Source of the DNA: an uncultured Bacteroidota bacterium
GTDB lineage: Bacteria; Bacteroidota; Bacteroidia; 2-12-FULL-35-15
Assembly: GCA_903919535.1 (NCBI GenBank)
Contig: CAIXIP010000115.1
Span: forward strand, 1-51,134
Direction: 5' to 3'
DNA length: 51,134 bases
Of the stretch, positions 42,547-51,010 are shown one piece after another (the stretch's first letter is position 1; each line of letters begins with the position of its first letter). The translations under genes were made by a program, and so were the position numbers. Below the pieces are notes generated by a model, which ran no database searches, was not told the DNA's origin, and worked only from the letters and a program-made list of their open reading frames with translations.

Positions 42547-43200
42547 ATGACTACAAATAAATTAAGAAAATTCTATATTCTAGCAATTTTCATTTTCCAA
42601 TTTTTGAGCTCTTTTGCACAAATAAATATTGCCATAACTCATCATGGAATAGATGATGGCTCAGCTAACCTGACCAAAGAGGACAGCCTGCACATAAAAA
42701 CATTTCAGATTGAAGATTTTGGAAAAAACATGCCTTCTAAAAACAAGTCTGAAATTGACTTTGACTTAATTACAGTAGACCAATTAAAACAAATATGCAG
42801 TAAAAATAAGTATACATGGTTATTCATTCAGTCTTCCTGGTGTGGAGCTTGCATAAGTAATCTAAACAAAAACAGAAAAACTGTTGATTCACTAAAAGAT
42901 GAAGGCATATCAATTGTGGTGGTTACACAAGACATATTAATAAAACAATTGCAGAAAAAAATATTTATGGAAAAATATAATACGTTATCATACATTATTG
43001 ACCCAAAAAAATATGGAACAAACGAATCCAAAAAACAAGAACAATTTATTCTGGAAATTGCTGGCAATAACAAAATAGAAAACAACCCAGGAAGTGTGCC
43101 CAAAAATTTATTTTTAAACCAAAAAGGGGAATTAGTTTATTTCGACACTACCTACAAAATCAATACAACCCTTATAAAAGAAAAAGTCCTTAACAAATGA
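42547..43200 (+). CDS. Exported thioredoxin-fold protein (CGAC)
   Basis: A 217-residue exported protein with signal peptide (KFYILAIFIFQFLSSFAQ). From about residue 75 it has a thioredoxin-like fold: WLFIQSSWCGACISNLN with active site Cys99-Gly-Ala-Cys102, then GISIVVVTQD, a helix, and SVPKNLFLNQKGELVYF, where the Pro is placed like the cis-Pro of thioredoxins. It resembles TlpA/ResA-type periplasmic redox proteins but is diverged, with a 50-residue N-terminal extension. It overlaps the following lipoprotein gene by four bases (ATGA), so the two are coupled. A plausible role is redox control of Cys pairs in the neighbouring proteins; this is inference. Confidence 0.8.
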   Translation: MTTNKLRKFYILAIFIFQFLSSFAQINIAITHHGIDDGSANLTKEDSLHIKTFQIEDFGKNMPSKNKSEIDFDLITVDQLKQICSKNKYTWLFIQSSWCGACISNLNKNRKTVDSLKDEGISIVVVTQDILIKQLQKKIFMEKYNTLSYIIDPKKYGTNESKKQEQFILEIAGNNKIENNPGSVPKNLFLNQKGELVYFDTTYKINTTLIKEKVLNK

Positions 43201-43820
43201 AAATAAAAGTAATTCTATATTGCATATTTTTAGTGTCATTATCATCATGCACTTTTATTATAAAAAAATGGGCTGGTATAAAAAATCCAAAATTAGAATC
43301 AATTCATTCTATAAACCATTACGCTAACAAAAAAGGTATAGATACCAGCATGTTTATCTTTTCAAAAGATTCAGCAAGTTTATTCAAACTGAATAATATG
43401 TTTTCTTCTTTCCCTGAAATCTTAGTGTTTGATAAACAAAAGAAATTCATACCCTACAAAAATGATTCTTCCACTTGTAATGGACCTGTTGATAACACCT
43501 TAAAAGGGATTTGCAATATCAGTTCGAATAATTTTTTAAGTACGAAAAAAATACTTTATGACTCATTACTAAATTGTATTATTGACCCTAATAAATGTTT
43601 GAAGTCCTTTGATATAAAAGATGTTGATTATGTTGTGTTTGTCAATTTTCAGAAAAATTTCCCTAGGTTAATTAGAACACATATCGTCCCATGGAATGCA
43701 GTTATTAAAGCAAACAATGCAAATTGTAAAGTGAAATACATTTACGTTGATCTTGACTATTTAAAAAAATGGGGAATAAGTAAAAAATCTTTGCCAAAGT
43801 ATCGATTCAACATATTTTAA
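43197..43820 (+). CDS. Cys-containing lipoprotein of unknown function
   Basis: I do not recognise this 207-residue protein. The N-terminus MKIKVILYCIFLVSLSSC is a lipoprotein signal with the lipidated Cys at 18. The rest has a mixed alpha/beta look: SMFIFSKDSASLFKLNN, FPEILVFDKQKKFIPY, DVDYVVFVNF and KVKYIYVDLDYLKKWG. The strands with FPEILVFDK could reflect a degenerate thioredoxin-like fold without a CxxC. Five further Cys occur in the mature chain, mostly in SSTCNGPVDNTLKGICN and LNCIIDPNKCLKS. It starts within the stop of the CGAC protein gene and ends 24 bases before the DUF3078 gene. Confidence 0.75.
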   Translation: MKIKVILYCIFLVSLSSCTFIIKKWAGIKNPKLESIHSINHYANKKGIDTSMFIFSKDSASLFKLNNMFSSFPEILVFDKQKKFIPYKNDSSTCNGPVDNTLKGICNISSNNFLSTKKILYDSLLNCIIDPNKCLKSFDIKDVDYVVFVNFQKNFPRLIRTHIVPWNAVIKANNANCKVKYIYVDLDYLKKWGISKKSLPKYRFNIF

Positions 43821-43844
43821 ATTTTTTCATAATTTTAATATTTA

Positions 43845-44735
43845 ATGAGAATAGTACATACTATTATTTATTTACTATTTACATTATGTTCACTAAATGG
43901 TGATGCGCAAAATCAAAAAGACACCACAAAAAAGTGCTTTCATCTACCACCAACTTTTACATATTCGAACAATTTTTCCGCTTCATATGTAAGCTATAAA
44001 AACTGGAAATACAATGGATATAATAATTTCGCCTTTCTACTTCGTGAAAATATAAATTATGACACAATTGGTAGTAACTGGGAAACACATGTTCGCTTTA
44101 ATGGTGAACTAGGATATATGAAATTTATTGATAGCTCATGGTATAAAAATACTGACTATCTGGATTTAAGCATAGAAGTTGTAAAAGTCAAAACGAAAAG
44201 AATTACAAATGTCTTTTCCCTTTATTTCAATTCTCAATTTTTGTCTACCTATGAAAATTATTACAACGAGGCTGGTTCCTACTCGAAACGTTGGGCGGGC
44301 GGTTTTGGTAACCCTATGTACTTAGATCTGGGCTATGGTTCTGAAATTCGTTTTTGGAAAAACTGCAGAATTAATTTAACCTACGTAACTCTCCAAACTA
44401 CTGTTATGCCAGCCTTAAACAAAGAACAACCTAACACTAACAATGATTTTCTTTATAAAAAGTCAATAATAACTTCTGAATATGGCTTGGGAATTCAAAC
44501 ATACATACGTCACAACTTTACTGAACGAATACGATGGGAGAATTATTCAAAAGGTTTTGTAAATGCGATCAACAGAAATCGCTTTAATATTGATTTCAGG
44601 AATAAAATAATTATTAAGGTCCTCAAATATTTAGATTTGATATTAGATAGTCGAATCAGATATATGCCTTCCCCTCCTTATAAATTTCAATTTCGAAATG
44701 AATTAATGTTGTCCTTTACATTTGAGAGAATTTAA
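43845..44735 (+). CDS. DUF3078-like outer-membrane barrel protein
   Basis: A 296-residue exported protein with signal peptide (MRIVHTIIYLLFTLCSLNGDAQ). The mature chain shows the DUF3078 pattern of Bacteroidota: FSASYVSYKNWKYNGYNNFAFLL near the start, then alternating strands rich in Tyr, Trp and Asn with turns (WETHVRFNGELGYMK, NVFSLYFNSQFLSTYENYY, KRWAGGFGNPMYLDLGYG) and a final strand FRNELMLSFTFERI. It is probably an outer-membrane beta barrel. Function of the family is not established. It closes the four-gene locus. Confidence 0.8.
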   Translation: MRIVHTIIYLLFTLCSLNGDAQNQKDTTKKCFHLPPTFTYSNNFSASYVSYKNWKYNGYNNFAFLLRENINYDTIGSNWETHVRFNGELGYMKFIDSSWYKNTDYLDLSIEVVKVKTKRITNVFSLYFNSQFLSTYENYYNEAGSYSKRWAGGFGNPMYLDLGYGSEIRFWKNCRINLTYVTLQTTVMPALNKEQPNTNNDFLYKKSIITSEYGLGIQTYIRHNFTERIRWENYSKGFVNAINRNRFNIDFRNKIIIKVLKYLDLILDSRIRYMPSPPYKFQFRNELMLSFTFERI

Positions 44736-44783
44736 AAGAAATAGCGTTATTAACAATTCGAAGAAAACTTTTCAAAAAAAACA

Positions 44784-46991
44784 TCAAATCCTTATCCCAA
44801 TAACTAACACATCATCAACCTGCTCAATAGTTCCGCGCCAATTATCAAAATGAGTCTCTAGCTCTATTTTTTGTGTCTCCATTGGCTTATCCGCAATAGA
44901 AGCCAGAATCTCTTTAAACTTTTTACTCATTAATTTTTTTCCTCTATCGCCACCAAACTGATCTGAAAAACCATCAGTAAAAGTGTAAACACAATCATCT
45001 TTTTGTAATTCGATTGTTCTTAAAGTAAATGGTTTTAATTCACCTTGATGTAAGCCAACAGGAAATTTATCAGCTTTGTATTCCAGTATTTCTTTCTTCC
45101 TTACTATTATCAGCGAATTATTTGCAGCTGCAAATTGCATTTGCTTATTATCAAAATCAAACGAACAGCACACAGCATCCATTCCATCTCTAGTGGTTTC
45201 CTCATTTGTGTCAGAGCTTAATGCTTTGATAATTTCCTCCCGAACATGAGAAAACACCAAATTAGGCTGTGTAATTTTTTTCTCATTAACAGTTTCGGTT
45301 AATTTCGAAATATTTAACAAACTCATGAATGCCCCAGGAACACCATGTCCTGTGCAATCACAGGTAGCCAATAAAAATTTATTATCGACAGTATTTTGTG
45401 CCCAATAAAAATCTCCTGAAACAATATCTTTAGGTTTATACAATACAAAATGATCTGGTAAATTTTTCTTCAATAAGTTATCAGAAGCTAGAAGCGCCCT
45501 TTGAATGCGTCTTGCATAATATATCGAATCAAGTATCTCTTTATTCTTTACCTCTATTAATTCTTTTTGGTGAGTAATTTCTATGTTCGCTTTTTGTTTT
45601 TCGCGATAACGCTTGAACATCATAAATGCGAGAATCAATAACAAAACGATTCCTGCAACAGCCACGTAATTAACAAGATTTTGCCTAACGATTCTTTCGT
45701 TTTGTATTTCATTATCTTTAGTAAGCAACTCGATTGCTTTTTGTTTCTTATCAGCCTCATACATGGCTTGCATTTGGCCAATCCGTTTATTGACTTCATT
45801 GTTATTTATTTCTTCATAGACGGCTTGCAATTTTTGCTGGTAAATAAATGCTTCCTTAAAGTTCTTGGATTGGCTGTAAATAAATGCAATAGAACTATAG
45901 CAATTTTTCATTTCATCTTTGTCACCTTCCTTTTCAATTATCTCTAGTCCTTTTAGAGCAAACTCTTCCGCTTTTTTATAATTTTTTTGCGCGCTATATA
46001 CATCTGCCACTGACATCATTGCCCTAGCAGCACTATATTCATCATTATTCTTTAAGGCCGAATCTAAAGCAATTTGTTGATACTCCATTGCTTTATCATA
46101 TTGTTTCATATCAAACAACAATACACCAATATTATGCAACACCATGCTGTATGAAGTATTCATCCCAATTTTTTTATATAATCGTGATGCCTCATTATAA
46201 TTTTTTATTGCAGCATCATACATATGTTGCTCACGATAAATTATGCCCAAATTATTATACACATTAGCTTCGGCTTCCTCTCTGTTATTCTTTTTAAACA
46301 GTTCAAGGGCTTTAAAATTATAATTGATGGCATTATCTAATTGATGTTGTTCCTGATAAATCACCGCAATATTTGCATCTATCATTGCATCTTGTATTTC
46401 ATCTTTTAATATTTTATTTTGTTGCAAAGCTTTAAAAAGGCAATCCAAAGCTTTGCTGTAATCCCCAATATTTTGGTATACTACTGCCAGATTGGTTAAT
46501 GCAACCATTTCTACATTAATATTTTTCACCTGCTTCGATTGTTTTATTGCCTCTTTATAATAGTGCTCGGCTTTTAAATAATCTGCCATATCTAAATACA
46601 CGTTCCCCACATTGAGATTTGCTTTTGATTGCATTGCAACCTGATTAAGTTTAATACCTATTTCTGCGGTTTTAGTAAAATATTCAATAGCCTTTTTATA
46701 ATTTGCCAATGAACGATTTTCGATACCCAGCAATGTGTAAGACTGCGCTTTCCCATTCTCATAATTTAATTTTTCAGAAAGGGCCAATGCCTCCATTGCA
46801 AAGCCTTCAATCTTATTGATATCAGAATATGAATATTCCCACCCAATATCAATAAGGAGTTTAACTCTGTTTGTATCGGCCTTTTGAGTTTTTAAAACGA
46901 TAAGAAGACTGTCTACAACCTGAGATGAAGAATATTGAGCTATTGAAATAAGAACAATAAATAGAAAAATTATCTTATTATTTTTTTTCAT
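44784..46991 (-). CDS. TPR protein with SpoIIE/PP2C phosphatase domain
   Basis: A 735-residue signalling protein. After a signal peptide come about eight tetratricopeptide repeats (to roughly residue 400; units such as ALTNLAVVYQNIGDYSKALDCLFKAL), a membrane segment (VNYVAVAGIVLLLILAFMMF), a coiled coil, and a C-terminal SpoIIE-type PP2C Ser/Thr phosphatase with the metal-site elements KPKDIVSGDFYW, ATCDCTGHGVPGAFMSLL, GMDAVCCSFD and FTDGFSDQFGG. The TPR part would face the periplasm and the phosphatase the cytoplasm, a common Bacteroidota sensor design, often paired with anti-sigma-factor antagonists; none is encoded here. A TATTTTTG element lies at 47031-47024 on the minus strand. Confidence 0.92.
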   Translation of the reverse strand: MKKNNKIIFLFIVLISIAQYSSSQVVDSLLIVLKTQKADTNRVKLLIDIGWEYSYSDINKIEGFAMEALALSEKLNYENGKAQSYTLLGIENRSLANYKKAIEYFTKTAEIGIKLNQVAMQSKANLNVGNVYLDMADYLKAEHYYKEAIKQSKQVKNINVEMVALTNLAVVYQNIGDYSKALDCLFKALQQNKILKDEIQDAMIDANIAVIYQEQHQLDNAINYNFKALELFKKNNREEAEANVYNNLGIIYREQHMYDAAIKNYNEASRLYKKIGMNTSYSMVLHNIGVLLFDMKQYDKAMEYQQIALDSALKNNDEYSAARAMMSVADVYSAQKNYKKAEEFALKGLEIIEKEGDKDEMKNCYSSIAFIYSQSKNFKEAFIYQQKLQAVYEEINNNEVNKRIGQMQAMYEADKKQKAIELLTKDNEIQNERIVRQNLVNYVAVAGIVLLLILAFMMFKRYREKQKANIEITHQKELIEVKNKEILDSIYYARRIQRALLASDNLLKKNLPDHFVLYKPKDIVSGDFYWAQNTVDNKFLLATCDCTGHGVPGAFMSLLNISKLTETVNEKKITQPNLVFSHVREEIIKALSSDTNEETTRDGMDAVCCSFDFDNKQMQFAAANNSLIIVRKKEILEYKADKFPVGLHQGELKPFTLRTIELQKDDCVYTFTDGFSDQFGGDRGKKLMSKKFKEILASIADKPMETQKIELETHFDNWRGTIEQVDDVLVIGIRI

Positions 46992-47161
46992 TAAACGGGT
47001 TTATTTGGTAATCGTTTAAATATCAAAAATAGAAAAAACTCATGGAGTAATTGCAGCCATTTTCTAATATAATTCAAGATTATAGAATCTATTCATGTAG
47101 CAATTAATTATATTAAGACATCGAAGGAATAATACATCCGAAACGCTTTAAATTATTTCAT

Positions 47162-47169
47162 TAAATTTG
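47162..47169 (+). promoter_or_regulatory. -7 promoter element of the esterase gene
   Basis: TAAATTTG four bases upstream of the ATG at 47174, giving a near-leaderless transcript if used. No -33 TTG at standard spacing. Confidence 0.4.
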
Positions 47170-47173
47170 AATT

Positions 47174-48286
47174 ATGAAAAAACTACAACTACTCCTTGCT
47201 TTCATTTTAATTAGCAATCTTATAACAGCACAAACCACCATTATTGATAGTATTCTCTCTGGTGGAATTTATCGTAATTACCGAGTTTACGTTCCGGCAG
47301 CCTATACAGGTGCGAGTGCTCGACCATTGATATTAGATTTGCATGGCTATACATCTAATGCAATTCAAGAACAAGCCTATTCTAATTTTAAACCAATTGC
47401 TGATACTGCAAATATTATTATGGTGTATCCTAATGGTACATTGTTAAGTGGACAACCTTATTGGAATGCGGGGTTTGGTCCTGGAGTTAACGATATTCAA
47501 TTTATCTCCAACTTGATTGATTCAATAAGCAGCCAGTATAACATAGATGCAAACAGCGTATACTCATGCGGAATGAGCAATGGAGGTTATATGAGCCACA
47601 CATTAGCGTGTGCATTAAATAATAAAATTGCTGCTATTGCTTCTGTAACAGGCACAATGACTACTTTACAACATAGTACTTGCATACCAAACCGCGCTGT
47701 ACCTGTAATGCAAATAAGCGGAACAAATGACCCAACAGTTACATATACTGGAATGAGCGGCTCTCTTGCAATTGACTCTGTGGTTCATTATTGGGTGGCC
47801 AATAATAATTGTAATACTACTGCTGTATTTAATAATGTGCCCAACATCAATAGTACAGATGGTTGTACTGCCGAACACTATGTTTATAATGGTGGAACAA
47901 ATGGTTCTTCAGTTGAATTTTATAAAATCATAGGAGGTGCACATACATGGCCAGGTTCACCATATACCATTGCAGTTACCAATCAGGATTTTAATGCATC
48001 TGAAAAGATTTGGCTCTTTTTCAGGAAATACAAACTGAATCAGTTTGTTGGTGTAAATGAAATTTCGAATAACAACACTATTGATCTTTTTCCAAATCCT
48101 TGTACAGATATATTAACTATTGAAGGGAAAGAAATTTCTTCTTTGCAAATAATTGATATTACCGGTAAAGTATTGATCACATCAACTAAAAAACAAATTG
48201 ATGTTTCTAAGTTGGTAAAAGGAATTTATTTTGTTGTTTGTGTTTCAGGAAACAATCGAAGTGTAAAGAAGTTGATCAAGATATAA
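47174..48286 (+). CDS. Secreted LpqC/PHB-depolymerase-like esterase with T9SS tail
   Basis: A 370-residue exported alpha/beta hydrolase (COG3509, LpqC/poly-3-hydroxybutyrate depolymerase-like, overlapping with feruloyl esterases). Signal peptide MKKLQLLLAFILISNLITAQ. Core motifs: YRVYVPAAYTGASARPLILDLHGYTSN, MVYPNGT, CGMSNGGYMSH with nucleophile Ser135, GTNDPTV with Asp186, and GGAHTWPG with His257, a full triad. From about residue 297 the T9SS type A sorting domain begins (NTIDLFPNPCTDILTIEGKE ... LVKGIYFVVCV ... KKLIKI). It hydrolyses esters outside the cell; the polymer or side-chain substrate is unknown. Confidence 0.92.
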   Translation: MKKLQLLLAFILISNLITAQTTIIDSILSGGIYRNYRVYVPAAYTGASARPLILDLHGYTSNAIQEQAYSNFKPIADTANIIMVYPNGTLLSGQPYWNAGFGPGVNDIQFISNLIDSISSQYNIDANSVYSCGMSNGGYMSHTLACALNNKIAAIASVTGTMTTLQHSTCIPNRAVPVMQISGTNDPTVTYTGMSGSLAIDSVVHYWVANNNCNTTAVFNNVPNINSTDGCTAEHYVYNGGTNGSSVEFYKIIGGAHTWPGSPYTIAVTNQDFNASEKIWLFFRKYKLNQFVGVNEISNNNTIDLFPNPCTDILTIEGKEISSLQIIDITGKVLITSTKKQIDVSKLVKGIYFVVCVSGNNRSVKKLIKI

Positions 48287-48288
48287 TT

Positions 48289-48513
48289 TCAATTCGCGTC
48301 ACGCATCAATTTTACATACAAGTCCTCCACTTTTTTTCTTGCCCAGGGAGTTTTTCTCAAAAAGGTCAGACTTGATTTAATACTTGGATCAGAAATAAAA
48401 CAATTGATGTGGATATGGTGTGCGAGGCCTTCCCAACGATAAGTTTCTACTAATTCTTCCAGAATTGATTGAAGTGTTTTTCCGTGAAGAGGATCTTTTG
48501 GAGAAGGTGACAT
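48289..48513 (-). CDS. VF530 (DUF2132) family protein
   Basis: A 74-residue protein matching the VF530/DUF2132 family nearly end to end: [19 protein letters not shown], then [22 protein letters not shown] and KVEDLYVKL. The family is small, found across many bacteria, and described as having a DNA-binding-like helical fold; its biological role is not settled. It is convergent with the esterase gene, with stops two bases apart. Confidence 0.92.
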   Translation of the reverse strand: MSPSPKDPLHGKTLQSILEELVETYRWEGLAHHIHINCFISDPSIKSSLTFLRKTPWARKKVEDLYVKLMRDAN

Positions 48514-48620
48514 GGGACAAATTTACGATTCTTTGTAAATTTTACAGGATTAATAAATCGACACTTACTATTTTAAATTTAAGCCCCACATTTTCCGAAA
48601 ACACAGATTGGCCAAGTACT

Positions 48621-48743
48621 GTCAGTTCGAGTGTTTCTGAAGCGGAAGCAAAAGAAACGTATCGAGAACATTTCTTAAATAATTTTTATTTTCACTTGTT
48701 CTCGATACAATTCCGCAAAAAAAGCGGAATTACTCGAACTGAC
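48621..48743. repeat. Nested palindromic repeat element (REP/MITE-like)
   Basis: A 123-base element with outer arms GTCAGTTCGAGT (48621-48632) and ACTCGAACTGAC (48732-48743) and inner arms GTATCGAGAACA (48659-48670) and TGTTCTCGATAC (48697-48708), all perfect 12-base inverted pairs. Each half also has its own hairpin: GTTTCT/AGAAAC (48633-48638, 48653-48658) and TTCCGC/GCGGAA (48711-48716, 48724-48729). The result is a cross-shaped fold. A degenerate half copy lies at 2212-2247. The ORF reading through it is not a real gene. Confidence 0.8.
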
Positions 48744-48793
48744 TATGCAGCAAATTATTCGATACCGATTATTAGGTGTTCTACAATTTTAAT

Positions 48794-48801
48794 TATCTTT
48801 G
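48794..48801 (+). promoter_or_regulatory. -7 promoter element before a mini-ORF
   Basis: TATCTTTG eight bases before the ATG of a 21-codon ORF at 48809, the same spacing as seen for real genes in this window. Confidence 0.45.
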
Positions 48802-48808
48802 AATACCA

Positions 48809-48874
48809 ATGAGAACAAATTATAATAAAGCACCATTCAAATTTCTGCCCTGGGTAGCCTTACCCGGTTTGTAA
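48809..48874 (+). CDS. Possible small ORF (21 codons) or frameshifted small membrane gene
   Basis: ATG at 48809 gives MRTNYNKAPFKFLPWVALPGL and a stop. A one-base shift near the stop would continue into VIFLFFQGIAFPFLFIKFYL, a membrane-like segment, to a stop near 48946. The promoter spacing is good and a hairpin AGGGAA/TTCCCT (48890-48895, 48902-48907) follows. Options: a leader peptide for the downstream gene, a small membrane protein broken by a frameshift, or chance. Too short to judge. Confidence 0.3.
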   Translation: MRTNYNKAPFKFLPWVALPGL

Positions 48875-48947
48875 TTTTTCTCTTTTTTCAGGGAATTGCA
48901 TTTCCCTTTCTATTCATTAAATTCTATTTATTTATACATATTTGAAA

Positions 48948-48962
48948 ACGATGAATCATCGT
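48948..48962. promoter_or_regulatory. Perfect palindrome upstream of the saccharopine dehydrogenase-like gene
   Basis: ACGATGA-A-TCATCGT, a 7+1+7 base perfect palindrome 25 bases before the ATG at 48987, placed like an operator. The regulator is unknown. Confidence 0.4.
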
Positions 48963-48986
48963 ATTCAATAATTAAAACACATTCAC

Positions 48987-50144
48987 ATGAAAAAAATTAT
49001 TGTATTAGGTGCCGGCATGGTTGGCAGCACAATTACCATTGATCTTGCAAAAAAACATACTGTTACAGTTGCTGATTTGAGTAACAAAGCATTAGAAAAA
49101 CTAAAGCAAAAAAACTCCCAAATAAATACTCTTCAACTTAATGCTAAAGATAAAGCTGCATTAATTGCAGCAATAACACCTTTCGATCTAGTTGTTTGTG
49201 CCGTACCGGGTTTTATGGGATATGAAACATTAAAAACAATTATCGAAACAGGTAAAAATGTAGTTGACATTTCGTTCTTTCCGGAGAACTCTCTTGACCT
49301 TGATGCTTTGGCAAAACAAAAAGGCGTAACTGCAATTGTTGATTGTGGCGTAGCTCCAGGAATGGACAACATTATTTTAGGTTATTACAATGAAAAAATG
49401 AAGCTTACTGATTTCGAATGTCTGGTGGGTGGATTACCTAAAGTAAAAAAATGGCCATTTAATTATAAAGCACCTTTCTCTCCTATTGATGTAATTGAGG
49501 AATACACTCGCCCTGCACGTTATGTAGAAAATGGAGAGATCATTACCAAACCTGCCATGTCAGATATCGAACACATTGAAATGGATGGCGTAGGTACATT
49601 GGAAACATTTAATTCGGATGGTTTGCGTTCCATCATTTTTACGATGCCACATATTAAAAACATGAAAGAGAAAACGATGCGTTATCCCGGTCATATCGAA
49701 AAAGTGCTTGCTTTGCGCGATTCAGGATTTTTCAGTAAAGAGCCTGTAAAAATAAATGGTGTAGATGTCGTTCCTTTGGATTTTACTTCTAAGATTTTGT
49801 TCAACGAATGGAAATTAGGTGATACGGAGGAAGAGATAACCGTGATGAGAGTTACAGTTACCGGAACAGAAAATGGCGTGGAGAAAAAAGTAAGTTATCA
49901 TTTGTATGACGAATACAACAAAGAAACGCAAACATCATCTATGGCACGCACAACAGGGTACACTTGCACGGCAGCTGTTGAACTAGTATTGAAAAACATG
50001 TTTGCAGAAAAAGGCGTGTTTCCTCCGGAATTAGTTGGTAAACATGAAGCATGTTTTAATCATTTTATGAATCATTTAAAAGAGCGTGGTGTTAATTATC
50101 GCAAAGAAGAAATGATTATTACGGATTCGAAAATGAAGGCATAG
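48987..50144 (+). CDS. Saccharopine dehydrogenase-family protein
   Basis: A 385-residue oxidoreductase of the saccharopine dehydrogenase / lysine-ketoglutarate reductase family. The N-terminal Rossmann fold begins IIVLGAGMVGSTITIDLAKKH with the dinucleotide-binding GAGMVG at 8-13, followed by VTVADLSNKALEKL and DLVVCAVPGFMGYETLKTIIETGKNVVDISFF. The second domain has DCGVAPGMDNIILGYYNEKM, GGLPKVKKWPFNYKAPFSPIDVIEEYTRPA and CTAAVELVLKNMFAEKGVFPPELVG. It probably takes part in lysine or a related amino-acid turnover, with NAD(P). Exact direction and substrate are open. A perfect palindrome lies 25 bases upstream and a bidirectional terminator follows. Confidence 0.9.
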   Translation: MKKIIVLGAGMVGSTITIDLAKKHTVTVADLSNKALEKLKQKNSQINTLQLNAKDKAALIAAITPFDLVVCAVPGFMGYETLKTIIETGKNVVDISFFPENSLDLDALAKQKGVTAIVDCGVAPGMDNIILGYYNEKMKLTDFECLVGGLPKVKKWPFNYKAPFSPIDVIEEYTRPARYVENGEIITKPAMSDIEHIEMDGVGTLETFNSDGLRSIIFTMPHIKNMKEKTMRYPGHIEKVLALRDSGFFSKEPVKINGVDVVPLDFTSKILFNEWKLGDTEEEITVMRVTVTGTENGVEKKVSYHLYDEYNKETQTSSMARTTGYTCTAAVELVLKNMFAEKGVFPPELVGKHEACFNHFMNHLKERGVNYRKEEMIITDSKMKA

Positions 50145-50160
50145 CTTACAAAACAATTTG

Positions 50161-50203
50161 AAATAATAAAAGGCGCGTTATCTCAACGTGCCTTTTATTA
50201 TTT
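50161..50203. terminator. Bidirectional intrinsic terminator
   Basis: AAATAATAAAAGGCGCG pairs with CGTGCCTTTTATTATTT across a 9-base loop (one G-T wobble), with A run before and T run after. It sits between two convergent genes and can serve both strands. Confidence 0.8.
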
Positions 50204-50959
50204 CAAAACTTGCGACATATCAAATTCACTATGGGTTCCGCTTATTTCACGAAACTCTTTCTCGTGGCTTCCAACGAGTTTAAATAACATTTCTCCCTGA
50301 GCAAAAGGAATTAAACTATCCGTATGAGAATGGCAAACAAGCACAGGAGCTTTCGCATTCGGAGCTATCGAAGATGTGTTTAATAAGCTACCACCAAACA
50401 GGCAAAATATATTATATTTTTCTTCACACATTTTTTTCATACTATAAAAGGTATTTACAGTAATTACCTTTTTAAGTTCTGGATAATGAGTTGCTGCATA
50501 CATGGCTGGTGAACCTCCCATTGAGTGTCCTATGACAACAATATTTTTAAGATCAATATTTTTTTCTTTTAAATATTTGAGCGCAACATCCACTGTTTCG
50601 TAAATATTTTCGGTGTTGGGCTCACCGGTTGATTTTGAATAACCAGGATATGCAGGAGAACAAATATTTCCGAAAAGATGTAAATCGCTGATCAATTTTG
50701 GCAAACGCCCTGCATTACCGTGAAGATAGAGGTAAGTGATTTTTGCAGTATCATTAGGTATCCACAAAATATCTATATTATCGCCTCCTTTATTTTTTCT
50801 GAATTCCTGAACTAGCTTCTGCTCAAATAGAGTGTTTTTACTCTTATCTGTTTTATAAATCATTTTGGGCGAAATGATAAGCAGTGCATAACACGCTAAC
50901 AACCACAAAACAACCAACACTATTAATGTCTTGATTATTCGTTTTACTGTTTTGTTCAT
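50198..50959 (-). CDS. Membrane-anchored alpha/beta hydrolase
   Basis: A 253-residue serine hydrolase with an N-terminal membrane segment (TLIVLVVLWLLACYALLIIS). The hydrolase core shows LYLHGNAGRLPKL (oxyanion region HGN), SPAYPGYSKSTGEP, the nucleophile elbow GHSMGGS with Ser146, CHSHTDSLIPF with Asp214, and SGTHSEF with His243, a complete triad. It resembles the BEM46/ABHD13-like family of membrane-bound esterases or lipases; the natural substrate is unknown. It is convergent with the saccharopine dehydrogenase-like gene. Confidence 0.88.
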   Translation of the reverse strand: MNKTVKRIIKTLIVLVVLWLLACYALLIISPKMIYKTDKSKNTLFEQKLVQEFRKNKGGDNIDILWIPNDTAKITYLYLHGNAGRLPKLISDLHLFGNICSPAYPGYSKSTGEPNTENIYETVDVALKYLKEKNIDLKNIVVIGHSMGGSPAMYAATHYPELKKVITVNTFYSMKKMCEEKYNIFCLFGGSLLNTSSIAPNAKAPVLVCHSHTDSLIPFAQGEMLFKLVGSHEKEFREISGTHSEFDMSQVLK

Positions 50960-51010
50960 GGGAGATTTTTTATTTTCAGCAAAAATAACACTATTTACTA
51001 TGCGTGCATA

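Noticed and set aside
48420-48812. 130-residue plus-strand ORF
   Set aside because: Antisense to VF530 in its first part and reads straight through the palindromic repeat.
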